Assembly: GCA_028703735.1 (NCBI GenBank)
Contig: JAQVMI010000143.1
Coordinates: 1-5,674 of the forward strand
Source of the DNA: Candidatus Cloacimonadota bacterium
GTDB taxonomy: Bacteria > Cloacimonadota > Cloacimonadia > Cloacimonadales > Cloacimonadaceae
Reading direction: 5' to 3'
Length of the DNA: 5,674 bases
The position numbers and the translations under genes were made by a program. Below the pieces are notes generated by a model that saw only the letters and a list, made by a program, of their open reading frames with translations, ran no database searches and had not been told where the DNA came from. Numbering within the stretch: position 1 is the first letter of the stretch; each line of letters begins with the position of its first letter. This document shows, piece after piece, positions 1-4,780 of the stretch.

Positions 1-3
1 AAC

Positions 4-8
4 AGGAG
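4..8 (+). promoter_or_regulatory. Ribosome binding site of ssnA
   Basis: AGGAG lies five bases before the ATG at 14, a good Shine-Dalgarno match at normal spacing. It supports this start. Only 13 bases precede the gene, so its promoter or an upstream operon partner lies outside the window. Confidence 0.8.
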
Positions 9-13
9 TTAAG

Positions 14-1342
14 ATGAACAGATATATACTATTTGGTGGTGTGATAATCACTTTTGATAGCACCCAGCCCTTGCTGGAAGGCATGGCAATTCTGGTGGAA
101 GATGGCTTTATAAAGCAGATATCCCCTCTAACAGAATTTGCAGAGCTGGAGTGTGAACGCATTGATGTGGAAGGGAAATTGATTATGCCAGGCTTGATCA
201 ATGCCCATCACCATTTCTATTCCACCTTGGTTACCGGCTTAGGTAAGGCTGCTCCTTCCAAGGATTTTAACGAAGTGCTTACCAATCTATGGTGGCGTTT
301 GGATAAAAAGCTGCTGGATGAAGAGAATTATTACAGTGCTCTGGTATCCTTGCTAACTGCCATTCGCAAGGGTACAACCACCATAATAGATCATCATGCC
401 TCGCCCTATGCCGTTCGCGGCTCTCTAACCCATATTGGTAAAGCCGTGAAGGAAAGCGGATTACGCGCCAATCTCTGCTACGAAGTTTCGGATAGAGATG
501 GAGAAGCCATTTGTTGGGAAGGGATTGAAGAAAACGCACAGTGGATAAAAACCTGTAATGCTAACGCAGATCAGTACTTAAAAGGCTTGTTTGGCATGCA
601 TGCAGCTTTTACCCTTAGCGATGCCAGCTTGGCAAAAATAGCTGAAACGGTGGATAAACTAAATTGCGGCACTCACATTCATGCAGCCGAAGCTGAATCT
701 GATGAACGCTTCAATATAGACCATTTTGGCAAACGAGTAGTAGATAGATTAAACGATTTTAACCTGATAAACAGCAATAGTATATTGGCGCATGGGGTGC
801 ATCTGAACCCCAAGGAAATGATGCTTGTGGCAGAAAAAGGCGCAGCAATAGTCACAAATCCGCAATCTAATTTGAATAATGCAGTTGGCATTGCCGATGT
901 GTGTAAAATGACAGAAATGGGCATAACCGTGGGACTCGGAACCGATGCTATGACAGTGAACATGCTGGAAGAAGTTCGGGTTGGCATCTGGGCTCAGCAT
1001 TTGCGGCAGAACGATCCCTCCAAAGGCTTTATGGAACTGGCAAATGCTTTGGTGAAAAATAATCCGCTGATTGCACAAAAATACTGGGGAAAGGGTCATG
1101 GAATAATTGCTGAAGGCAGTTCAGCCGATATTATTGTGGTGGATTATGATCCGCATACCCCCCTGGATGCAAATACTTGGATAGGACATCTGGTGTATGG
1201 AATTTCTCAAGCCAAAGTGGATGCAACTATTTGTGCCGGTAAAGTGCTGATGTGGAACGGAGAACTGCTGCTGGATATAGATGAAGCTGGCATAAAAGCA
1301 AAATCCCGCGAATTGGCAGATGGCTTGTGGAAAAGGTTTTAG
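14..1342 (+). CDS. ssnA: SsnA-type putative aminohydrolase (amidohydrolase superfamily)
   Basis: A complete 442-residue cytoplasmic metal-dependent hydrolase of the ATZ/TRZ and guanine-deaminase branch of the amidohydrolase superfamily. Residues 1-58 form the N-terminal beta-sandwich strands, ending in MPGLINAHHHF (58-68), where H65 and H67 are the HxH metal ligands. Further ligands are likely H223 (HIHAAE, 221-226), H260 (LAHG) and D311 (GLGTDA). The C-terminal strands return in GHGIIAEGSSADIIVVD (361-377). The segments NLWWRLDKKL (91-100) and IDHHASP (125-131) match my memory of E. coli SsnA closely, which separates it from ordinary guanine or cytosine deaminases. Length fits the family (about 440). 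SsnA is found in the selenium-linked anaerobic purine/uric acid cluster; its exact substrate is not certain. The neighbouring ygeY homolog supports the call. It is separated from ygeY by a repeat-filled 684-nt gap, so the two may not share a transcript. Alternative: another cyclic amidine deaminase of the same family. Confidence 0.9.
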   Translation: MNRYILFGGVIITFDSTQPLLEGMAILVEDGFIKQISPLTEFAELECERIDVEGKLIMPGLINAHHHFYSTLVTGLGKAAPSKDFNEVLTNLWWRLDKKLLDEENYYSALVSLLTAIRKGTTTIIDHHASPYAVRGSLTHIGKAVKESGLRANLCYEVSDRDGEAICWEGIEENAQWIKTCNANADQYLKGLFGMHAAFTLSDASLAKIAETVDKLNCGTHIHAAEAESDERFNIDHFGKRVVDRLNDFNLINSNSILAHGVHLNPKEMMLVAEKGAAIVTNPQSNLNNAVGIADVCKMTEMGITVGLGTDAMTVNMLEEVRVGIWAQHLRQNDPSKGFMELANALVKNNPLIAQKYWGKGHGIIAEGSSADIIVVDYDPHTPLDANTWIGHLVYGISQAKVDATICAGKVLMWNGELLLDIDEAGIKAKSRELADGLWKRF

Positions 1343-1357
1343 TGAGTTAAGTGTTTG

Positions 1358-1452
1358 GCTGGAAGGTGAAAAGGTTGCACCGTAGCGGAGGATTCCGATC
1401 CTCCGTAACAAAGTGGAAAGGTGAAAAGGTGAAAAAGTGGAAAGGTGAAACT
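1358..1452 (+). repeat. Octamer minisatellite (GTGAAAAG type), interrupted by a hairpin element
   Basis: Read in steps of eight from 1413: GTGGAAAG, GTGAAAAG, GTGAAAAA, GTGGAAAG, GTGAAACT. Two more units (GCTGGAAG, GTGAAAAG) lie at 1358-1373. Between the two blocks sits the hairpin element at 1382-1409, so the array looks split by insertion of that element. Purine-rich on the + strand. It begins 16 nt after the ssnA stop codon. Confidence 0.75.
1382..1409. repeat. 28-nt palindromic hairpin element, copy 1
   Basis: A perfect 8-bp inverted repeat, CGGAGGAT (1386-1393) and ATCCTCCG (1398-1405), encloses a TCCG loop. The flanks GTAGC and GTAAC resemble those of the later copies at 1695-1722 and 1926-1953, which have the same 28-nt length and about 17 of 28 matching positions by eye. 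The stem sequence itself has diverged in a compensating way. No T-run follows on either strand, so an intrinsic terminator is unlikely. It is REP-like in form; no transposase is present in the window. Confidence 0.65.
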
Positions 1453-1624
1453 CGGCTGATAGATAGAGGTATTTTATACCGGAGTTTAGTTATTGGCAGC
1501 CCTCAGCTTTTCTCTGCTTTTCTCAGCTTTTCTCTGTGTTTAAAAAAAGAAATCGCCAGATTCAGCTCTGTTTTTATTACACACCTACACAATTCTAAGC
1601 TACGGTTTAAGAGATACTTATCAG

Positions 1625-1664
1625 CTTTTCACCGTTATTCTCTTTTACTCTTTTACTCTTTGTG
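1625..1664 (-). repeat. Short octamer array inside copy A
   Basis: In steps of eight: CTTTTCAC, CGTTATTC, TCTTTTAC, TCTTTTAC, TCTTTGTG. The first unit is the exact reverse complement of GTGAAAAG, the unit of the array at 1358-1452, so this looks like a degenerate relative in the opposite orientation. Short and AT-rich, so chance similarity is possible. Confidence 0.5.
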
Positions 1665-1694
1665 GATTAAGCATATACCTGCGTATTTGCTTAT

Positions 1695-1738
1695 GTGGCG
1701 CAGGTTACAAACCTGCCGGTACAACAGCTTACAAAGCT
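1695..1738. repeat. Palindromic hairpin element, copy 2, with a second small hairpin
   Basis: GCAGGTT-ACA-AACCTGC (1700-1716) is a perfect 7-bp inverted repeat with a 3-nt loop. It is followed by AGCTT-ACA-AAGCT (1726-1738), a 5-bp stem with the same ACA loop. The 28-nt core (1695-1722) has the layout of the element at 1382-1409. No T-run follows, so it is not an evident terminator. Confidence 0.7.
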
Positions 1739-1855
1739 ATGTTACCAAAATTCTCTGCTTTTCTCTGTGTTTAAAAAAAGAAATCTCCAGATTCAGCTCT
1801 GTTTTTATTGCACACCTACACCATTCTAAACATTTGTTTGGTAGATACTTATCAG

Positions 1856-1895
1856 CTTTTTACCATTATTCCATTTTACTCTTTTACTCTTTGTG
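1856..1895 (-). repeat. Short octamer array inside copy B
   Basis: Counterpart of 1625-1664 at the 231-nt offset: CTTTTTAC, CATTATTC, CATTTTAC, TCTTTTAC, TCTTTGTG. The period of eight is kept although the sequence has drifted. Confidence 0.45.
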
Positions 1896-1925
1896 GTTTA
1901 AGCTTATACCTGCTTATTTGTTTAG

Positions 1926-1969
1926 GTGGCGCAGGTTACAAACCTGCCGGTACAACAGCTTACAAAGCT
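1926..1969. repeat. Palindromic hairpin element, copy 3, with a second small hairpin
   Basis: Same as copy 2, shifted by 231 nt: GCAGGTT-ACA-AACCTGC at 1931-1947 and AGCTT-ACA-AAGCT at 1957-1969. It ends 57 nt before the ygeY start, so if transcribed it would form structure in the 5' leader of ygeY. Confidence 0.7.
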
Positions 1970-2014
1970 ATGTTACGAAATCCCCTGTTTTCATCCCTGT
2001 ATAGCGTATAAATT

Positions 2015-2020
2015 AAGGAG
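2015..2020 (+). promoter_or_regulatory. Ribosome binding site of ygeY
   Basis: AAGGAG, six bases before the ATG at 2027. A strong Shine-Dalgarno match that fixes the start of ygeY. Confidence 0.85.
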
Positions 2021-2026
2021 ACCTAC

Positions 2027-3220
2027 ATGTATAAAGAAATTTACGCCAAAGCAAAAAATTACGAGGACATCAGCACTCGTTTTCTGATGGATATGATTCG
2101 CATTCCTGCCTTTAGTACAAAAGAAAAAGAGGTTGTGGAATGCATTTTGAAGGAGATGCAGGCTATCGGAATGGATGAAGCCTATATTGATCCCCTTGGC
2201 AATGTGATTGGCAGAATCGGGAAAGGCGAAAGAGTTATAGCCTTTGATGCACATATTGATACAGTTTATCCGGGAGATCTTAGCCTTTGGGATTTTGATC
2301 CCTTCGATGCACATGTGAAAGATGGCAAGGTTTGGGGTCGCGGAAGTGTGGATCAGGAAGGTGGTATGGCTTCCATGTTAACCGCAGCCAGGATTATTAA
2401 AGACTTGGGTATTGGGGATAAATTCAGCATCTATTTTACAGGAACCGTGATGGAAGAAGATTGTGATGGATTGTGCTGGCAATACATACTTAAAGAAGGC
2501 GAAATAAAGCCCGAAATGGTTGTGATAACAGAACCTACAAACCTCAATATCTATAGGGGACATCGTGGACGCATGGAAATGCAAGTGCATGTGAAAGGGC
2601 TATCTTGCCATGGTTCTGCCCCCGAAAGAGGTGATAATGCCATCTATAAAATCAGCCGCATTGCCCTGGAAATAGAGAAATTGCACGAACGCTTGCATAC
2701 GGATGAGTTTTTGGGTAAAGGTAGCGTTTGCGTTACTGAAGTTTATTTCACCGGCCCCAGCCAATGCGCCGTTCCGGATAGTGCACGCATTCATTTGGAT
2801 AGAAGGCTTACCTGGGGTGAAACTAAAGATAGTGCTGTGGCAGAAGTGATGGAAGCTTGCAAACTGGCAGGACAGCCAGATGCAGAAATTGAAGTGCTTA
2901 CCTATAACGAAGCAGCTTTTACGGGATTGGTTTATCCCACCGAAAAATACTTCCCCACATGGGTTACACCCCTAAATTCTCCCTATGTTCAGGGTGCAGC
3001 CAAAGCCTATGAAGCAACCCTGGGACTTGCTCCAAAGATAGATAAATGGACTTTTTCCACAAACGGTGTGGCTATAGCAGGAATGTTTGGCATACCCTGT
3101 ATTGGCATGGGTCCCGGAAACGAAATTTATGCACATGCACCCAATGAAGCCTGCCCTGTGGAACATTTAACCAAAGCAGCAGCTTTTTATGCAGCACTGA
3201 TTTATGAATTAGGTATTTAG
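2027..3220 (+). CDS. ygeY: YgeY-family selenium metabolism-linked hydrolase (M20 metallopeptidase fold)
   Basis: A complete 397-residue member of the M20/ArgE/DapE metallohydrolase family, predicted cytoplasmic with no signal peptide. All dinuclear-metal residues are visible: H76 and D78 in FDAHIDTV (73-80), bridging D109 in GSVDQEGG, general base and ligand E143-E144 in VMEEDCDG, E169 in ITEPT, and H370 in YAHAPNE. The lid/dimerisation domain spans roughly residues 178-290 and includes GLSCHGSAPERGDNAI (191-206). Segments EEDCDGLCWQYI, RRLTWGET and WTFSTNGV match E. coli YgeY as I remember it, which sets it apart from ordinary ArgE, DapE or PepT. In YgeY-bearing clusters this enzyme is needed for anaerobic purine/uric acid use and is thought to remove an acyl or carbamoyl-type group; the exact substrate is inferred. 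It is followed by a PLP enzyme and a HyuA-like hydrolase, the same company YgeY keeps in E. coli. Confidence 0.95.
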   Translation: MYKEIYAKAKNYEDISTRFLMDMIRIPAFSTKEKEVVECILKEMQAIGMDEAYIDPLGNVIGRIGKGERVIAFDAHIDTVYPGDLSLWDFDPFDAHVKDGKVWGRGSVDQEGGMASMLTAARIIKDLGIGDKFSIYFTGTVMEEDCDGLCWQYILKEGEIKPEMVVITEPTNLNIYRGHRGRMEMQVHVKGLSCHGSAPERGDNAIYKISRIALEIEKLHERLHTDEFLGKGSVCVTEVYFTGPSQCAVPDSARIHLDRRLTWGETKDSAVAEVMEACKLAGQPDAEIEVLTYNEAAFTGLVYPTEKYFPTWVTPLNSPYVQGAAKAYEATLGLAPKIDKWTFSTNGVAIAGMFGIPCIGMGPGNEIYAHAPNEACPVEHLTKAAAFYAALIYELGI

Positions 3221-3226
3221 GGGTGC

Positions 3227-3320
3227 AGGAGTTTTGGAGTGATGGAGTCTTGGAGTGCTGGAGTTCTGGAGTGCTGGAGTTCTGGAGTTTTGGAGTTCTG
3301 GAGTTCTGGAGTTTTGGAGG
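3227..3320 (+). repeat. Octamer minisatellite, unit TGGAGTNY, about 12 copies
   Basis: From 3227 the sequence steps in perfect eights: AGGAGTTT, TGGAGTGA, TGGAGTCT, TGGAGTGC, TGGAGTTC, TGGAGTGC, TGGAGTTC, TGGAGTTT, TGGAGTTC, TGGAGTTC, TGGAGTTT, ending in TGGAGG. The first six bases of each unit are almost fixed and the last two vary. It begins six bases after the ygeY stop. The complementary form of the same repeat lies inside the next gene at 3789-3890. Confidence 0.95.
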
Positions 3321-3350
3321 ACGGACGTTTTGAAGAACTCTAAGTTATCA

Positions 3351-3390
3351 TTCCTATGCCCCCTTTTGTTTTTCCTATGCCCCCTTTTGT
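3351..3390 (+). repeat. Direct repeat pair, 19 nt at a 21-nt period
   Basis: TTCCTATGCCCCCTTTTGT occurs at 3351-3369 and 3372-3390. It lies between the octamer array and the hairpin at 3392-3411. On the minus strand this spacer follows the hairpin in the same order as the spacer GACAAATGG...GGAATGAC in the copy inside the PLP gene, so it is probably part of the same composite element. Confidence 0.85.
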
Positions 3391-3391
3391 C

Positions 3392-3411
3392 TTTCCTGCG
3401 AAAGCAGGAAA
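3392..3411. repeat. Hairpin of the composite repeat element (intergenic copy)
   Basis: TTTCCTGC-GAAA-GCAGGAAA: a perfect 8-bp stem with a GAAA loop (GNRA type on the + strand). Followed by CCAGCCCCC and an A-run, not a T-run, so it is not a clear terminator for ygeY. In reverse complement it aligns with the hairpin at 3731-3750 (CTGG.TTCCTGC....GCAGGAA.GACAAA). Confidence 0.75.
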
Positions 3412-3439
3412 CCAGCCCCCAAAAAAATGAGAACAATAA

Positions 3440-4780
3440 ATGCGTAGTTATCTAACCTCCTATCGTTGCACCCAATGTGGCAAGGAATTTGAAACCGATA
3501 AATTGCATTATCTGTGTGATGATTGCAGCAGGGATTATGTGCCCGGAATGCCGTTATTAGGTGTTTTGGAGGCAATGTTTGATTATGCAACCATAGCAAA
3601 AGCCTGGAAAGAAAAGCCCGATCCATTGTTGTTCAGTGCTGTTGCTCCAGAATTTTATCCACCCTTACCTGTGGGAGCTACACCTTTTTTTAAAGTGGAA
3701 AGGCTAAGTGAATGCCTGTTTGGAGACTGGATTCCTGCCTGCGCAGGAATGACAAATGGTGAAAAAGGAATGACTAATGAGAGTTCTCCCTCACCCCAAC
3801 ACTCCAACACCCCAGAACTCCAGCACTCCAGCACTCCCACACTCCAACACTCCAGAACTCCCGCACCCCAGCACCCCCTCACCCCCAACCTGTGGATCAA
3901 AAATGAAGCTCTCAATCCCAGCGGAAGCTATAAGGATCGCGCTTCTCAGCTTGTGGTAGCCGATGCTGTACAAAAAGGAATTCACGAAATTGTAGCCGCA
4001 AGCACAGGCAATGCAGCTTCTTCTTTGGCTTGCATAGCAGCTTCTGTGGGTAAAAAAGCTGTGATCTTTGCTCCGGAAAGTGCTCCTCCAGCCAAGCTGA
4101 TTCAAATACAAGTGCATGGGGCAGAGTTGCATAAGGTTAATGGCACTTACGATGATGCATTCAAGGCAGCCTTAAATTATTCTGCCATGCACGAATGCTT
4201 ATGCCGTAACACAGGTTATCATCCCTTAACTGTGGATGGCAAAAAGAGTGCAGGACTGGAACTCTTTATCCAAAATGATTTTACGGTTCCGGATTGGATA
4301 GTTATTCCGGTGGGTGATGGTGTAATTATCACCGGTATTTACAAAGCTTTTGTGGATTTGCAAAGGGCAGGAATTATAAGCGAATTGCCCAAGCTACTTT
4401 GTGTTCAGGCAGAAAGCAGCGATGCCATTACAAGCTATTGGGAATCGGGCAAATACTGCGATGCAGCAAATCCTGCTACAATTGCAGATTCCATCAGTGT
4501 AAAAACTCCGGCTTTGGCTCATTGGGCTGTGGAAGCAATTCACAAAACCAAGGGCAAGGCTATACGGGTATCGGATACCGAAATTCAACAGGCACAGCTA
4601 AATCTGGCAAGATTAGCCGGAGTTTTTGCCGAGCCTTCTTCTGCTGCAACCTTAGCTGGAGTGGAAAAAGCCTGGCAAAATGGCTGGATTACAAAAACTG
4701 CTAAATCAAGTCCGGAATCCCGAATTGTTCTTTTGATAACGGGTCACGGACTAAAAGATCCGGCTGCGGTGAAGCTATGA
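3440..4780 (+). CDS. Threonine synthase-like PLP-dependent enzyme with in-frame repeat insertion
   Basis: A 446-residue fold-type II PLP enzyme. Residues 10-29 form a zinc ribbon (C10, C13, C26, C29). The PLP lysine is K165 in NPSGSYKDR (159-167); phosphate binding is STGNAASS (188-195), a second cofactor loop is PVGDG (290-294), and the C-terminus carries TGHGLKDP (434-441), a threonine synthase signature. Residues about 96-150 do not belong to the fold: they are encoded by a hairpin repeat (DWIPACAGMT) and an octamer minisatellite giving an 8-residue periodic QHSxTPxL peptide. Without them the length is about 391, usual for the family. An in-frame TAA directly before ATG 3440 fixes the earliest start; the ribosome binding site is weak (GAGA, 3429-3432). 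Its place between ygeY and a hyuA-like gene is where YgeX (2,3-diaminopropionate ammonia-lyase) would be expected, so a role in that pathway is inferred. A true threonine synthase, or a lyase acting on another amino acid, cannot be excluded. Confidence 0.85.
   Translation: MRSYLTSYRCTQCGKEFETDKLHYLCDDCSRDYVPGMPLLGVLEAMFDYATIAKAWKEKPDPLLFSAVAPEFYPPLPVGATPFFKVERLSECLFGDWIPACAGMTNGEKGMTNESSPSPQHSNTPELQHSSTPTLQHSRTPAPQHPLTPNLWIKNEALNPSGSYKDRASQLVVADAVQKGIHEIVAASTGNAASSLACIAASVGKKAVIFAPESAPPAKLIQIQVHGAELHKVNGTYDDAFKAALNYSAMHECLCRNTGYHPLTVDGKKSAGLELFIQNDFTVPDWIVIPVGDGVIITGIYKAFVDLQRAGIISELPKLLCVQAESSDAITSYWESGKYCDAANPATIADSISVKTPALAHWAVEAIHKTKGKAIRVSDTEIQQAQLNLARLAGVFAEPSSAATLAGVEKAWQNGWITKTAKSSPESRIVLLITGHGLKDPAAVKL
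3731..3750. repeat. Hairpin of the composite repeat element (intragenic copy)
   Basis: ATTCCTGC-CTGC-GCAGGAAT, a perfect 8-bp stem with a 4-nt loop, lying within the PLP gene coding sequence (residues about 98-104). Confidence 0.85.
3789..3890 (-). repeat. Octamer minisatellite, unit CARCACTC, about 13 copies, within coding sequence
   Basis: In steps of eight from 3789: CCTCACCC, CAACACTC, CAACACCC, CAGAACTC, CAGCACTC, CAGCACTC, CCACACTC, CAACACTC, CAGAACTC, CCGCACCC, CAGCACCC, CCTCACCC, CCAACC. The unit is the complement of the TGGAGTNY unit at 3227-3320. Because 3 x 8 = 24 nt, the peptide repeats every eight residues (PQHSNTPE, LQHSSTPT, LQHSRTPA, PQHPLTPN). The total, 102 nt, is exactly 34 codons. 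The + strand array contains no stop codons in the translated frame. Confidence 0.95.

Larger units (their letters stand above)
1520..1745. repeat. Tandem 231-nt period repeat, copy A
   Basis: Copy A matches 1751-1976 at a constant offset of 231 nt with no net indel at any of the points I checked. I count about 20 mismatches in 226 positions (roughly 91% identity). The unit contains, in order, a poly-A-containing block (GTGTTTAAAAAAAGAAATC), a divergent middle (about 1597-1613), a pyrimidine-rich octamer array and a terminal double hairpin that is identical in both copies. Confidence 0.9.
1751..1976. repeat. Tandem 231-nt period repeat, copy B
   Basis: Second copy of the unit described at 1520-1745, ending 50 nt before the ygeY start codon. 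Differences cluster in the middle (1828-1843) and around 1861-1926; the 3' hairpin block (from about 1927) is identical to copy A. That gradient suggests the hairpin block is younger, better preserved, or homogenised by recombination. Confidence 0.9.
1343..2026. other. Long intergenic region made mostly of repeats
   Basis: This 684-nt gap between ssnA and ygeY holds no believable gene. From left to right it contains an octamer minisatellite split by a 28-nt hairpin element (1358-1452), a unique stretch (about 1453-1503), a decamer repeat of CAGCTTTTCT type (three copies, 1504-1533), then two tandem copies of a 231-nt period unit (1520-1745 and 1751-1976), and a short unique leader carrying the ygeY ribosome binding site. 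A long open frame on the + strand (1351-2004) exists only because the unit period is a multiple of three; its translation is low-complexity and has no family features. I see no clear promoter and no hairpin followed by a T-run. Confidence 0.85.
3725..3890 (+). repeat. Composite repeat element inserted in frame in the PLP gene
   Basis: About 165 nt, equal to about 55 codons, interrupts the conserved stretch that would otherwise read RLSECLFG-NLWIKNEALNPSGSYKDR. It consists of a hairpin repeat starting GACTGGATTCCTGCC, a spacer with a second GGAATGAC half, and an octamer array. The hairpin part encodes DWIPACAGMT and on the minus strand VIPAQAGIQ, peptide strings that I recall from a repeat spread across many bacterial genomes. 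The same composite in reverse orientation fills the gap just upstream (3227-3411). Exact boundaries are uncertain by a few codons. Confidence 0.85.

Noticed and set aside
1351..2004. A 217-codon open frame on the + strand across the ssnA-ygeY gap
   Set aside because: It is built almost wholly from repeats; it stays open across both units because the 231-nt period is divisible by three. The translation has no domain signature and there is no convincing ribosome binding site.
1977..2012. Promoter for ygeY with TATAGC or TATAAA as -10 box
   Set aside because: TATAAA (2007-2012) nearly touches the ribosome binding site, and no TTGACA-like box lies about 17 nt upstream of either candidate.
3227..3320. 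CRISPR array
   Set aside because: The repeats are directly contiguous 8-nt units without spacers.
3392..3411. Rho-independent terminator after ygeY
   Set aside because: The stem is good, but no T-run follows on either strand, and the same hairpin also occurs inside the coding sequence of the next gene, which marks it as a repeat part.
3209..3436. Open frames on both strands through the TGGAGTNY array
   Set aside because: The octamer has few stop codons in any frame, so such frames arise automatically. Their products are only periodic repeat peptides.
3725..3890. PLP gene is a pseudogene disrupted by the repeat
   Set aside because: The frame is intact across the insert and all expected family motifs remain before and after it, with coupling to the next gene preserved.
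3655..4132. Minus-strand open frames opposite the PLP gene insert
   Set aside because: They are shadows of a well-supported + strand gene with family motifs, extended by the stop-poor array.
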